The notes: generated from the letters alone by a model not told the origin. A DNA stretch of 64,000 nucleotides from Oikopleura dioica (GCA_907165135.1 OU015569.1:2976001-3040000), one strand, 5' to 3'. Counted from the stretch's first letter, positions 1-11,313 are shown. Translations and numbers: made by a program.

Positions 1-73
1 AAAAGAGTACGATAAACTTGGACGAGAGTTAGGTCGACGGCACACAGTTCATCACATGTCAAAATTTTCAACC

Positions 74-394
74 ATGACTGAACAGGAATACGTTCACAGA
101 ATGAATTCGTAAGTCTACTTCCGATTTTGTAAAGGTCTTCTTAAATCGGGATTAAGCTTTGTGATGGACTGGACCTCGCTATTACTCGCTCCGCTTTTTA
201 TACAAGTGATAATGATTTTGATGGGTATTTTCCAGTTTGTGGATGAAGCGGATAAAGAGCGTATTTTCAAATCACTACGGTTAGTTGACATATAGAACAA
301 CTGTGATTCTTTTTCCACAGATCCTTCAGAAGACGAAGGTCGACAACGTGGTCCGAAATCTTCCGCGATCCAGACAACTTCTAAGGATGACTAG
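74..394 (+). CDS. Small charged protein, three exons, unknown
   Basis: Reading 74-108, 236-279 and 321-394 as exons gives an open 50-residue protein with every splice phase matching; the introns are GT-AG (127 and 41 nt). It begins MTEQEYVHRM, has a basic centre (KRIKSV) and ends in a hydrophilic tail (DPSEDEGRQR to TTSKDD). No signal peptide, membrane segment or recognised domain is visible. The start follows a plausible context (caaccATG). I do not recognise a family. It could also be the 3' part of a longer gene beginning before the window. The gene model is inference from splice signals and phase only. Confidence 0.45.
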
Positions 395-1129
395 GTCCTC
401 CTGACTCAACTTGCTTTTCTGTACATTTTCGTTAGAAAAAATTACGCCCCGGGATAGCGTGACGTAGAGAGGTCTAAATCGTACGTCACAACTCATGTTG
501 CAATTTTCGGCATTCCAGTTTAGAGTGGGCACGCATTCTTCCTTCTATTTTACCTTTTTCATAACTTACTCAAGTAATTCTAACGGGGAGAGGGCACAAA
601 CAATTCTTGCTTCTTTGATGATTGTACGAAATAATAACTACCCCATTTCACGTTTTCCTGGTGCTATGACGGATGAATGGGCTAAGTTTAATTACGGCCA
701 TTTGAAATTCGACTTCGTGAAATGACCGGTAAAAGTGAAATTTAACCGCGAAAGCTTTTCTTGAGTGGGCGCACTTTATTTAATTGCACCGTTCGATTGA
801 ACAGAGACCAAGGAGACGCTATTATCTCGTCTCTCACTCTTTTTTAATTCGAGCTCAACACGTGAGATTGATTATGAACTTCTCATAAAAATCTACTTTT
901 CTTGTTTTTTGGGATTTGCTAAAACCAATAACAGAATGTTCTATTTTCGCTTTAACAAATTTAAACAGTATCTCGTAGACTTAATCCATCAAATTTGATT
1001 AAATGAAACAGTAAAAGCTTGTTTTTATTGACTTCAATAAGGAAGACGCTATAATTTTCGAGTAAAATGCCCCTTTTCTTTAATAAAAAGATTTATACAA
1101 GAGGGATTAACTCGCGTTTCTACCCTATG

Positions 1130-1137
1130 TGACGTCA
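1130..1137 (+). promoter_or_regulatory. CRE-like palindrome TGACGTCA
   Basis: A perfect TGACGTCA lies about 90 bp upstream of the TATA box of the trefoil/TSP1 gene. This is the classical CREB/ATF palindrome; whether it is used here is unknown. Confidence 0.45.
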
Positions 1138-1216
1138 GAGAAAGAGGGATGATTCAACTTTGACGCAGATGGTGGTGGCGGTGCACGTTTGGCTTGCCGC
1201 CAGCCTAGTCTCGCGC

Positions 1217-1223
1217 TATAAAA
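1217..1223 (+). promoter_or_regulatory. TATA box (TATAAAA)
   Basis: TATAAAA sits 74 bp upstream of the ATG at 1297, which leaves room for a short 5' UTR starting around 1245. It is consistent with a strongly expressed secreted-protein gene. Confidence 0.6.
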
Positions 1224-1296
1224 TGCTCGAAGCACCCGGCTTCTTCCATCAGTCGAGGAGGAGAATTAAAAATTCAACTCGCTGAAAATAAAAAAA

Positions 1297-4200
1297 ATGC
1301 GAATTTTATTGTCGATTTTACTCGGCGGCACTTTAGGTGCGCCGAAAAACAATGAAGCGAGTACTTGCGGTGATCCAGAGCACGAACTTTCCCACTTCTG
1401 CAAAGGAAATGATGACCCTCTTGCCTGCGACGAAAGTCTTTTGTGTGAGTTCTGCCCAGATACTGACTCTTGCTACGTGAGCGATGCAAAGATCGATGCT
1501 TGCAATGAGAAATTCAAAGACGAAGATCAGCCTGTCATGTCTTGCATTTTTTCAAACGCACAGTCACACCTTGCACCCAAAGAATCGCTCAATGAAGAAG
1601 AAGTGGAAGTAGTCAAATCCGTCGTCCAGAAAATCGATGTCGGCGATGCCGATTCTTCAGCGAGTGGGGCAGCGCGTTCTGGATTTCTCAGCCTTTTCAA
1701 TACCGGCGGCTCCTTCGGTCAAGTTTCCGCGCCAATGATGCCTTACGACATGATGTCCGTAAATAACCGACTCTCCGCTCAATTCATCACGTGTCCAGTG
1801 AACGTTCCCTTTTGCCAGCGTCAAGAATGCACATCTTCTATCGGTAACCCGCAGAATAATGCCATGGACTGCTATCGAATCGCTGGATGCTGCTTCGACA
1901 ACGATCTTTTCGTTTACAAGACAGCGTTCGGGCAAGGACTCGCTCTCAACGCTCCTGTTTGCTACCGCGCCATTCGAACACCCCTTTTCCACGTCCTTAC
2001 CGAGCAAATCACTACGACAAACAATTTCCTGCCGAATTTTCTCGTTCCGATTGTCGACAAAGTTGAGGCCTTTATCAACAACGATAAATCCTTCAGCATG
2101 ATGCTCGAATATCATCAATGCCTGTCGACAGAGGGAATGGCGCCAAGCCGTTTGCGACTCGAGTCTTACCTGTCTCAAGTCTGGCCGGGCTATCTCTTCC
2201 TCAAGATGGGACAAAAAGACAACAACTTTCTTGATGATCTCGTAATCACGCTTTCTCAAACTTGTGGATGGCGCGATATCACCAAGTCAGAATGCATGCT
2301 CATCGGATGTTGTTACAATCCAGCTTCGTCAACGTGCACACATCCGACTGATTTGACAAAGATCGACCCACAAAAACTCGTTGCCACTGCAACTTGGATG
2401 CTCACTTACGATCGAACAACTGGAGAAGACGCAACAACGACCCAGGCGCCAACTACAACTGCTGCACCAGTGGGCGGAGGACTGCCACCTATTTTCAACA
2501 ACGATGACGGACGATCTGGAGCAGCACCACCAGGTTGGAACCCAAGTCTCTTTGCTGGTCTAAGCGGACGACGACGAAGAGCCGCTGAGAAACGAAATAG
2601 CAGAAAACGACGTCAGCTCGGTGCTTTCAATCAACAGTTCGGTTCTCAGTTTGGCGGAGGACAGTTTGGTGGCCAACAATTCGGAGGCGGACAACAAATG
2701 AATGTACAGCAGATGGCTATGCAAATGCTCGCTCAAAGACAGCAGAACAAAAAGCAACAAGGAGGCGAGAAAGAAGGAAGGTTTGGACTCATGCAGCCAA
2801 ATTTGTTGTCCACGATGATGATGAACAATCAACAAACAGGAGGGTCTTCATTGTTCGGTGCCCAAGGAGGCGGTTTATCAAGCCTTCTCGGTGGTTTGAC
2901 TTCTCAGATGGGATCTATGCTTGGCAACCTTGGAGGCATGAATAATCAACTTTCAGCGATGATGGGTGTGAACTCGAATCCATTCCTTCAAACAGGAGGC
3001 CAGGAAACGTGTCCAGTCTTGCCCGGAAACGTCAAATTAAGCTGTCTTCAGCCGCCTTCCGAAGATCAAGCAATCGACGCTATTTTCCTGATAAACGAGC
3101 CAAAAAGATGCGAAGTCAAAGGATGCTGCTGGGATCAATCACTCATGAAACAACTTCTTCTTACAAGAAACTCCGATTCTCTTGACTCTTTCAACCAGCT
3201 TGCCTGTCCTTGGATCGTTCCCAAATTTGGCTCGAGCTACGGCTTCCCTGACTTGACGAAATCAATCAAAGGATGTTGCGACATTTCTCCTTGTGTTCAT
3301 AAAGAACTTCCTGCAGATTGGACACTTTGGGGCGAGTGGACACCTTGCACCAAGCTTTGCGGTGGCGGTGAGAGTTCTCGATCTCGAACATGCGTCGGAA
3401 ATGGATTCTGTCCGGGAATGGTCGACGATCGTCAACGAGAACAGATCGTTAGCAAGAAGTGTAACATGAACAGCTGCGAATCCTGGGCTAGCTGGTCTGC
3501 TTGGTCTACCTGTAGTCAAACTTGTGGACAAGGAAGTCAAGAAACTCGCAGATCCTGCATCGACGTTCGCGGCATGGAGATCCAGCCTCCTGGTGAGAGT
3601 CGAGGATGCAAAGGAAACGGATACATGACAAAAGCATGCTTCTCTTCTCCCTGTCCCCAATGGCAGAATTGGATGCCATGGAGCACTTGTTCAGTAACTT
3701 GTGGCGTGGGAGAGTCTCAAAGAATACGTATGTGCAACTTGCCAGGTCGATGTGCTGGTCCAAAAACGGAGAGAAAAACATGCGGTTCTGCTTGCTACAG
3801 TAACTGGAGTATGTGGACGGCGTGTTCCAAATCATGCTACGGAGGGACGAAACTTAGATCAAGAGAATGTATGTACACAGCCGAGACTGGAAAACAATGC
3901 TCCGGCGAATCACAACAGCAGGAAAGCTGCAATACTGGTTTCTGCGAACAATGGGTCCAATGGTCGCAGTGGTCGACATGTCAACACCCAAGTGGAGCAG
4001 ATGAATGTGGACAAGGATCGAAACTTCGATCACGAGAATGCACTGGTGCGCTTGGAGCTCCTGGATGCCAAGGTAATCCTTACGAAGAAGCTCCATGCGA
4101 AACGCGACCTTGCCAGTGGTCCGATTGGCAACAGTCCAGTGCCTGCTCTGCTACTTGTGGCGAGGGACAGGCAAGTTTCATCCGCTCGTGTGAGAAAGAA

Positions 4201-4620
4201 GGGCAGTGTGAAGGCCTTGCAACAGCGACGCGAACTTGCATCGAAGCGCAGTGCCCTGGATGGCAGCCCTGGTCTGAGTGGGGCGAGTGCTCTGTCACCT
4301 GTGGAAGTGGTCGCAAAACAAAAACTAGAACCTGCAACGGACGGCTTCACTATGACTGCCGGGGTTCTTTGGAGCAAGTGATGCAGTGCAACGAAGGCCC
4401 TTGCAATAATGGAATGTTTCCAAATGCTAACTCTGGATGGAACCAAAATTACAACATGTTTGGACAATCCAATACCGGCTATAACAACGGCTACAATGGC
4501 TACAACAATCAAAATAACGGCTGGAGCAACGCGAATTTCTTCGGTGGGAACACTGGAGGTGATGTGATGGATTCTGGGGATAATACTAACCCATGGAATC
4601 AGTTCTTCGGCCTTGGCTAA
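1297..4620 (+). CDS. Secreted trefoil / thrombospondin type-1 repeat protein
   Basis: A single uninterrupted frame of 1107 residues. A short signal peptide (MRILLSILLGGTLG) is followed by cysteine-rich blocks. About residues 165-350 hold trefoil-like (P-type) units with the Cys-Cys pair (AGCCFD, IGCCYN), and a third unit with GCCWD follows near 600. A Thr-rich linker and two basic, furin-like clusters (SGRRRRAAE, SRKRRQL) precede a Gly/Gln/Met-rich segment. The C-terminal half carries seven TSP1 repeats with WxxWSxC and CGxG motifs, then an Asn/Gly/Tyr-rich tail. The product is predicted to be extracellular, probably a matrix, mucus or house component by analogy with larvacean house proteins; that role is inference. 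Lack of introns is odd beside neighbours split every 100-200 bp. TATA and CRE sites lie upstream and AATAAA downstream. Confidence 0.9.
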   Translation: MRILLSILLGGTLGAPKNNEASTCGDPEHELSHFCKGNDDPLACDESLLCEFCPDTDSCYVSDAKIDACNEKFKDEDQPVMSCIFSNAQSHLAPKESLNEEEVEVVKSVVQKIDVGDADSSASGAARSGFLSLFNTGGSFGQVSAPMMPYDMMSVNNRLSAQFITCPVNVPFCQRQECTSSIGNPQNNAMDCYRIAGCCFDNDLFVYKTAFGQGLALNAPVCYRAIRTPLFHVLTEQITTTNNFLPNFLVPIVDKVEAFINNDKSFSMMLEYHQCLSTEGMAPSRLRLESYLSQVWPGYLFLKMGQKDNNFLDDLVITLSQTCGWRDITKSECMLIGCCYNPASSTCTHPTDLTKIDPQKLVATATWMLTYDRTTGEDATTTQAPTTTAAPVGGGLPPIFNNDDGRSGAAPPGWNPSLFAGLSGRRRRAAEKRNSRKRRQLGAFNQQFGSQFGGGQFGGQQFGGGQQMNVQQMAMQMLAQRQQNKKQQGGEKEGRFGLMQPNLLSTMMMNNQQTGGSSLFGAQGGGLSSLLGGLTSQMGSMLGNLGGMNNQLSAMMGVNSNPFLQTGGQETCPVLPGNVKLSCLQPPSEDQAIDAIFLINEPKRCEVKGCCWDQSLMKQLLLTRNSDSLDSFNQLACPWIVPKFGSSYGFPDLTKSIKGCCDISPCVHKELPADWTLWGEWTPCTKLCGGGESSRSRTCVGNGFCPGMVDDRQREQIVSKKCNMNSCESWASWSAWSTCSQTCGQGSQETRRSCIDVRGMEIQPPGESRGCKGNGYMTKACFSSPCPQWQNWMPWSTCSVTCGVGESQRIRMCNLPGRCAGPKTERKTCGSACYSNWSMWTACSKSCYGGTKLRSRECMYTAETGKQCSGESQQQESCNTGFCEQWVQWSQWSTCQHPSGADECGQGSKLRSRECTGALGAPGCQGNPYEEAPCETRPCQWSDWQQSSACSATCGEGQASFIRSCEKEGQCEGLATATRTCIEAQCPGWQPWSEWGECSVTCGSGRKTKTRTCNGRLHYDCRGSLEQVMQCNEGPCNNGMFPNANSGWNQNYNMFGQSNTGYNNGYNGYNNQNNGWSNANFFGGNTGGDVMDSGDNTNPWNQFFGLG

Positions 4621-4659
4621 CTATTTCTGTTTCATCAATAAGCCAAAACTACAACTGTG

Positions 4660-4665
4660 AATAAA
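4660..4665 (+). terminator. Polyadenylation signal AATAAA
   Basis: AATAAA 40 bp after the stop codon of the trefoil/TSP1 gene, the expected distance for a short 3' UTR. Confidence 0.6.
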
Positions 4666-4881
4666 CCTCATTATATTTACCTGCTTTATCTATTCATTGA
4701 GTGTGATCTTTCAAAAAGTTAAGCATATTCTGAGCTTGTGAACCTCGAGTGCTTTGTATGTGTGTTGGCAGAGCATCTTTTTCTAAAGCAGTGACTGGTG
4801 AATATTAATAGCTGCGCAAATTTGAGCAATTTTGATGTAGCGCGGCAATTTTTTAACTGGGCACATCATTTTCGCGCAATA

Positions 4882-7204
4882 ATGGACGATATTCTTGAGA
4901 ATCTAAGCGCCGAGGAACTTGCCGCGCTTGAGAAAAGCCTCGAACAAGAAGGAACAGATTTCAGCGAGAAGCAAGAATGGATGGAAAAACAGGCCCGTAT
5001 TCAACCGGTGATTCAAGAGAAAGAAAAAACATCAAAGACGATTGAAAGATTTTGCCCGATCACGAGACATTCCGATAATAATGGTAAAAACGAGTTTTTA
5101 TGAAGAAATTAGTTTATCAAGACTTTTGAGATTCGGGGAAAGAAGAGAAACCTAAATCAAGAATGGAAAAAATTTTATCGAACTTGTCGATTGCGGAACT
5201 AAATGAACTCGATGAGATGACATACAAGAAAGAAGACAACATGTTCAAGTCAATGAATAAGGGCTCTTACAAGCGAAGGCAAAGAAAACCTGAGGCTGAA
5301 AAAGATCAGCAGAGGAACGCGAACATATGCGATCTGAGAAGTGAAGGACCAATTCAGAATCAGAATGATCTAGGAAAGTTTTGGTCAAATTTTCTTAGAT
5401 TTTTATTTGACATTATTTATTTCCAAAATTTGAGAGAATTCTTAAAAAGATTCCAGCTGAGGCTAGTTCTTTGAATATGAACAACTTAGGTACCAAATGA
5501 TTAGTTAAAAAAAAACTAACGTACCCCACCCCCTTGCTCGCCCACATTTTGTGAACATTTTTCCCTTGCTCGCTGAGTTAAACTCCAACAAGCCCCCCCT
5601 TGGTCGCTCGCTTTTTGTAACCAAGATCCGTTGGTCGCTTTCCTTCTTTTGCATTCTACGCCCCCTTGTTCGCCCTCCTTGGTTTCGACGGCGCACCTTT
5701 GCTCGCCCGCCTTTCTCCGTCATTTATCCCTTGTTCGCTCTTGGAGCCCCGCGAGAACGCTATATAATGCATAGCTTATCTTCGTTTTTACTTTTTTAAT
5801 TGGATTTTCATGATTTTTTCCAAGCAAACTTATCTTTTCACCTCCATTTTTGTCAAATTTTCATATCTTCTTCATAAGAAGAAAATTTCGGGCTCAATTT
5901 TGAGTAAACATAAGTACTCGGAATACTTCGATTGAGACTTTGAGACTGTCTTTATTAAAAATCTCATGCCTTCTTTCTCAAAATTCATTTATTGAGATTT
6001 CTCGAAAGAATTAGCGGATAAATCTAGGTTACAGTGGGTTGAGCGGATAGTGTACCCCTATTTTTCACCTTAAATTTCAAGGCTTGAAAAATGCATAGCT
6101 TTCGAGTTAGTTGAGATCAGAATTCCAAATTCATCCTTTCACCTTCACCCAAGGGTGAGGTGAAAAAATTTCAACCAAACCTCACCTTTGGGTGTACTAA
6201 GGTGAAAGCCGATTTTCAATAAAATGAGGTGAGGTTTTTGAAAATTTCAGGTGAGTTGAGGTGAGGTGAAAAAATTTTAGGTGAATGATAGGTGAAGCCT
6301 ATTTTTCACTTTCACCCACCTTCACCTAGGTGAAACTTGGGTGAGGTGAATTTGGAACTCTGGTTGAGATTATTTGTTTTTGACGCAAGAAATGAAATTC
6401 TCACGTCCTTTTGTGTAAGGGAAAAATACTGTTCAAAGAAATTACAGAAATCTACTGTGTAATTTTTGAAAATCGCAGGAGTACACTACCCGCTCAATCC
6501 ACAGTACCTAGAATGCTAGTTTGAAATAAGCCCTATTTGCATTGATTAAAAATATTCATTGAAATCGAAAATATAGTTCCCTATAAAAAGCTTGAGTGGA
6601 AAGTAAAAGCGACCTAAGCCGAGCTAGGCTTTGGGGGTCTTGCGGCGAACAAGGGATAAATGGGTGAGGAGGAGCGAACAAGGGCGCGCGAGGTAAAAAG
6701 AAGGATGGCGACTAATGGATCGCGCTGAGAAAAGAATGAGAGCGAGCAAGGGGACTTTAATGAAATTTAACTCAGCGAGCAAGGGAAAAATGTTCACAAA
6801 ATGTGGGCGAGCTAGGGGGTGGGGTACGTTACTTTTTAAAGAAATCGCCGACTCAATGGTCGAGTCTTTGGCCGTGAAAATTCGTCATCTAAAAGACTTG
6901 GAGAAGATTTCTCTTGCATTCAATAAATTGACAGCATCTGGAATTTGCCAAATCATTGATGCTTGCAGCCAGACGTCTGTCAGATTTCTGCAGCTAAATA
7001 ACCAAACAAAACATCTTGGTTATGCCGGAGAGGCAAAAGTAAAAGACAAGATTCTGTCGAAAAACGGTTAGTCAACTTCGGCATTTGAAAAATTAATCAA
7101 CAGTTTTAAGATTTACAACTAAAGAAGCTCAGCATTTCTTGGATGTTTTCTCAGCACCAGGTTGCCGTGGAAAATCATCTTCTAAAATCTCAATGTTTAA
7201 ATAA
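4882..7204 (+). CDS. tmod: Tropomodulin-like actin pointed-end capping protein
   Basis: Five exons (4882-5083, 5131-5377, 5437-5489, 6842-7066, 7104-7204) join in phase to 275 residues. The N-terminus (LENLSAEELAALEKSLEQ) and a second copy (LSNLSIAELNELDE) resemble the tropomyosin-binding helices of tropomodulins. The C-terminal half follows the leucine-rich-repeat cap: ILKKIPAEASSLNMNNL, LEKISLAFNKLTASGI, then LQLNNQTKHLG with the family's NQ..LG, and a final VLRFTTKEAQ helix. Vertebrate tropomodulins have about 360 residues, so the LRR part is shortened, but the ends of the family fold are recognisable. It should bind tropomyosin and cap actin filament pointed ends in the cytoplasm. Intron 3 (5490-6841) is swollen by inserted repeats; the other introns are 37-59 nt. 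Confidence 0.78.
6032..6504. mobile_element. Tc1/mariner-like MITE nested in the outer element
   Basis: The left end CAGTGGGTTGAGCGGATAGT matches the reverse complement of the right end (CTGTGGATTGAGCGGGTAGT), and both ends are flanked by TA, the Tc1/mariner target duplication. There is no transposase frame. Family assignment rests on the TA flank and the CAGTG-type end. Confidence 0.65.
6119..6361. mobile_element. Innermost GGTGAGGTGAA foldback element
   Basis: Ends AGAATTCCAAATTCA and TGAATTTGGAACTCT are inverted copies. The 240 bp between them is made of repeated words such as AGGTGAGGTGAAA and their complements, so the whole unit can fold on itself. It lies inside the TA-flanked element, which is inside the outer element. 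Confidence 0.65.
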
Positions 7205-7409
7205 ATAAATAAATCCGTCGCATTCTCAATTTTATTATCATATTTTTACAGACTTGAACATTGTTGCTTTGGCATTCATTTAGGACTTTGTATATGGCAG
7301 ATAGGTAGGTGCAATCACTATGCTATTGTTTGTCGAAACAGGTCGACTTCTGTAAGGGGATTTCGGAAGAGGCTTGTCCGCAAAGACCGCGCCTCTTCTA
7401 TTCAGTTGT

Positions 7410-9440
7410 TTACTCGACGAGGGAGAGGATGTTGGCTCGGCGACTGAGCTTGCCGCTGTGAGCTGATCGAAAAATCAGTAAAATTCGTGGAAAGATCGGC
7501 GCAAGAACCTGTTTTAGGTGACGCTTCCTTATAGCGGTTTGCTGCAAAACTTTTCGCAAAGTAAACATTTTGATCGCTTGATAGCCGTAAATAAGCGGAT
7601 TGACGCAAGCATGCAAGTGCCCAAAAGCATGCAAAAACATGGGTAACCACTTGGGAAGCGTAATAGCAAATGCGGGCTTTATCAGATAAAGCACTCCATA
7701 GCTGTAGTAGGGCATCCAGCAGACGACAAATGAGGCCACCATGACGATGCCACTCATCATTGCTCTTTTGTTTTTATTGAAATTTGTTAACGAAATAGAG
7801 CTATATAATAAACGGTTGCTTCCTCCTTGATTTCAATCAATTCCTGTAAGAACTGGAAGAGAGACGACCCCTGACGCTTGAAGAGTTGAAATCATCTTTT
7901 CTTTTGAATTTGCGCATCGTTATACTATAAAAATAGAAGATTCCTTTGGCAACCCTTAGCGTTACCTATTTCTGATAATTATAGCCAGGTAAACACATGA
8001 CACTAGAATCAGCGGGAAGATAAAGTTGAAAGAAACTATGAGTCCATGATACCAGGCGTAGTAGATCTTGCCCCTCAGAATAATCGTATTCATGCATTGC
8101 TTTGGCTTCTAATTGATACTCAAAGAGTTTCTATTTAGTTCTCTCATTCGATATTTTTCTTATCAATTCCTTTGATTCAGAAGCTTCTCCTGAGAAGTTC
8201 TCAAAGTGGCTTTCAAAAAGCTCTGTTTTGTTGAAAAGCTCGTTTTTCGCCAGGTAATCGGGAAAATCCTCCGTCTAAGTAATAGAATTTACGTAAGAAA
8301 CGTCAAGTCTAGTTACGAGTTCGGGAAGAGAGATGTTTGTATCGGCAGGGATTGTAAGAGGATACTCTACTTCATCCCAGACGTACAGTTCGGGCGCGGC
8401 TGTCAGAATCGCGATGATAACGGCCATCATTCCAGTCCTCTCCGTATCGTAGCTAAAATAAATACACGATAAGCGATCCAGGGTCTAATCTAGCGGTGAG
8501 CATGATTTTACAGAATCTGCTCGCTTCAAAGCAACGTGCTGAACATCATGTTAAAGTCGATAAATTGGGCTCACCAAATCGCTGTTCGCGTGAATTTCTG
8601 CGTCGGTCGGAAGCGCGCGTACAGCCTATCCAGTGCTAAATTCAATGTAACAATTTTCAACGAACTGGCCCAGTTCAACTGGGAAAAAGTTTAGCGCTTC
8701 GAGATAAGATCCGCTGAGCGGCTCAGGGAGCGTCCACGAGGATCACTCACCAATCATAATTATGATAAGACCGTCGGCGGTCATGAACGTCGTCTTAACA
8801 AACGCCTGGATTTTGCAAGGAATTCGCCCAAACGGCCAGCTACTCTGATAATTCCAGACGGCGATGATGGGCATCACGAATGCGCTGTAGATCAGGTTGA
8901 GAATAACCATCAATCTCCTAGATGTCACCACGATACTCTACCTCAATCAAATAAATCATTGCATCGAAAGTCAAAGAAAATCGACATTTTATTTTTAGCG
9001 AAGTGATTTTCTGCTGAGTCAAGTTTTCGGCCATCTTGACTCTTTTGTTTATATTTTAACAAGAAATTACCAAAGCAAGTACTCATCTAATTAGCTAAAG
9101 AATAAAACATGTCAACCCAAAAATGAACTCGCGGTTCAATTGAATTTGCTACTGAATCAATCTTTTAAAAAATCTCGGTATTCATTCTCAGTGACTTTCC
9201 TGACCAAGGTGAATATCTTCGGTTTCGGATTTTTGAGCTTTTGCAGCTTGATCCAGACCAAGCTGAAAAATTGCGATTTCAGGCTCGAGATTTGGTGAAA
9301 ACGAAATTTTCGGTTGTGTGCGAAATCAAACCTGTTTGTGATAACGGCGATTACGGCAAACACGCATACCCAGATTGTGTTTCCGATGAAAATTTCATTC
9401 GATCTTAGCTGTTCTTCTAGCGTTTCCGCGAGTTAACAAT
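7410..9440 (-). CDS. Class A (rhodopsin-like) G-protein-coupled receptor, 5' end unresolved
   Basis: Read from high to low coordinates, exons 9440?-9332, 8935-8751, 8635-8575, 8452-8317, 8108-7966, 7924-7869 and 7825-7410 join in phase. They give TM1 (ending ITNSIVV), TM2 (NLIYSAFVMP), the TM3 cysteine (CKIQAF) and DRY-type motif ALDRLY, TM4, a second-loop cysteine (QCMNT), TM5 (NFIFPLILV), TM6 with CWMPYY and TM7 with NPLIYG. These are the hallmark residues of family A. The ligand cannot be told. The start codon was not found: an in-frame stop lies just upstream of the TM1 exon, so at least one more 5' exon is expected. Intron 1 is large (396 nt), the others short. Confidence 0.8.
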
Positions 9441-9970
9441 TATTATTTCTCGCTTTTTCCTGGCTGTAGAAAATTTTTGCTAATTGAGAACTCTGCCGTA
9501 TGATAAATAGCTTCTCTTGCTATTTTCTCTGACTTGTTCATTTCTTCTGAAACTTCTTTCTCTGTAAATTCTCTCTTTGAATTTTGTTTTTCTTTGAGAC
9601 TACGCGTTAGTAATTTGTATCTACAGAGAGATATAGGAAGAATAATGATGTATGAATTATAAACAAGTATCGAGCCAATCTGTCGATTTAATGACAGGAT
9701 TCAAAAAATCCACTTACCAGAGCTACATTTCAAAAGTTCTTGAATCTTGATCTCTGATATAGTGCGTTTTCTCGCCCCAGAAGATCTTGAATCGTCCGTC
9801 AAGCTCAATTAGAAGAGTGACAGCTTCTCTTTTCAGAGTCCAAATGGCAAGGTGTCTTTAAGAGAATCGAATTTATTCACAAGTGAGGTGCAGTTGAATG
9901 AGGATCAGAATAGGCTACACTTTTCAAGGCTTAGCTTAGGGTTGAAAACTGCACAGTTAAAATAAAGCTC

Positions 9971-11313
9971 TTACTCGTCCGGTTGCTTTAAAGGCTCAAC
10001 CTTTGCCGGCGTCTTTGTTTCGTTGTCTTCATCTTCGTCTTCGCCTTTTTGCTTCTTGGCGCAGCAGTATTTGAATGTCAGGATAATCGCCAGCAGCACA
10101 CCAATACCTGCAATCATTGCGTTAGTTTCTGCGTCACAGAGATCAAAAACATTTGAATGCGAATGACTATTTCTGTAACAAAAAAAAAAGAATCTACCTA
10201 TTCCAAGAATGATGGGTACGTTGGATCTTGTTGCGCTCGAAATAGTAGGCTTCCCAGATTCAGCGTCGGGCGAGCTCTCCAGTTCGAACTCGAATTTGCC
10301 GACTTGTTTGAGTCCCGGTTGCTGGAGGTTTTTGAAAGTCGGCACGCCAGTGTCAAACTGCGCGTTTTTTAACCTGGGTTGAATATTTGGATACATCCGG
10401 GCATCCTTGACGGCTTCGAATCCGACCATGAACTTTGTTCCTTCAGGAGCGATCGCCTTCGGCGCATACAGTTTGATCGTAACAAAGCGGCCTAAAAGCT
10501 CGTTTTAGAAGTCAAATTCAAGATCCTTTGGCTTTTCGAATTTTGAGGCTTCCCGTCAGCTTTGAGTCAGTTTTGTTATAAATAAAAACACCTTCATTCA
10601 GCATGAAAATGAACTTTTGTTTTATGGAAACACAAGCCTAGTTACTCCTTATTCTAATTACCGTTTTTTATCAAAGCTAGGCTTTTTCTACGTATGCCTC
10701 GCCCAAATCCAACAAAGTATTCTTGTTGCCACTAATATCCAAGTTTCTAGTACCAACACAGGCGCCAATTAACGGTTTATCCCCGCAAGAGTTTTGTTCC
10801 TATTTGATAGTAACAACTCCTAATGAGAAGCTGCTATTTTCTGCTATTATTTGTTACCATGGATTTTTAAACTCTCCTTATGTTATGACGTTTTTGCTAA
10901 ATAAACCCTTGTTTTTGTATTAATGGTAGTGTTTTCTCGGCATTATTAGATAAAGCAATGAAATTATACCTGACGTAACGAAATCAGCAGGCTTCGACCT
11001 GCCGCATATCGCCGTAGAATGTGCCGTCTCCTCTAGCCCGTCGAAAATCGTAATCGAAGCTTTACCGCAGTTGTCCAAAATGAAGTCGCGCCACGTGAGT
11101 TTAATGTACGTCCCGACGGGCGAGCGAATTCTAAACAAAATTTTAAGTCGCTATTCCGTACCCACTCATTCGCATAAACACAACCTAAAGTTCGACAAAG
11201 CGAAACTTACTTCCAAGTGCAGCTTTGGGCGCCTGGATTGATGTTTGGGAAGGATTCGGAAACCAGGTTCTGGCGAAAGCCTATCTGCGCATCGATCATT
11301 TGCGGGTGGCATC
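9971..11313 (-). CDS. CUB-domain single-pass membrane protein (3' exons)
   Basis: Four exons in descending order (11313-11211, 11130-10970, 10491-10198, 10107-9971) join in phase. They encode one CUB domain: opening cysteine (GCHPQM), QSCTWKIRSPVGTYI with the conserved W and G, then DFILDNCGKASITIFDG and AICGRS, closing with RFVTIKLYAP. A linker and a hydrophobic helix (IILGIGIGVLLAIILTF) follow, then a short acidic-basic tail (CCAKKQKGEDED). The topology is type I: CUB outside, tail in the cytoplasm. CUB domains bind proteins or glycans outside the cell. The first exon listed starts in phase 1, so the gene has upstream exons; an exon ending at 12037 has the right phase. Confidence 0.72.

Larger units (their letters stand above)
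395..1296. other. Intergenic stretch and promoter region
   Basis: No coding signal was found between the small first gene and the large secreted protein. The region is AT-rich until about 1100, then turns G+C-rich towards the TATA box of the next gene. Confidence 0.6.
5511..6833. mobile_element. Outer inverted-repeat element in tropomodulin intron
   Basis: The ends are long inverted repeats: AACGTACCCCACCCCCT at the left matches the reverse complement of AGGGGGTGGGGTACGTT at the right. Similarity continues inward for about 65 bp nearly perfectly and then diverges to about 230 bp. Within both arms the short word CCCTTGCTCGC recurs many times. No transposase is visible, so it is non-autonomous, and it carries further elements inside. 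Confidence 0.75.

Noticed and set aside
1657-2259. 200-codon minus-strand open frame
   Set aside because: Lies antisense to the trefoil/TSP1 gene and has no domain; the plus strand has clear motifs throughout.
5551-5799. Plus-strand open frame of 82 codons
   Set aside because: It is the arm of the inverted-repeat element read through; the mirrored arm gives a similar artefact.
8109-8145. A 37-nt GA-AG intron in the GPCR second loop
   Set aside because: It fits in phase, but a single canonical GT-AG intron (8109-8316) gives a normal loop length and is simpler.
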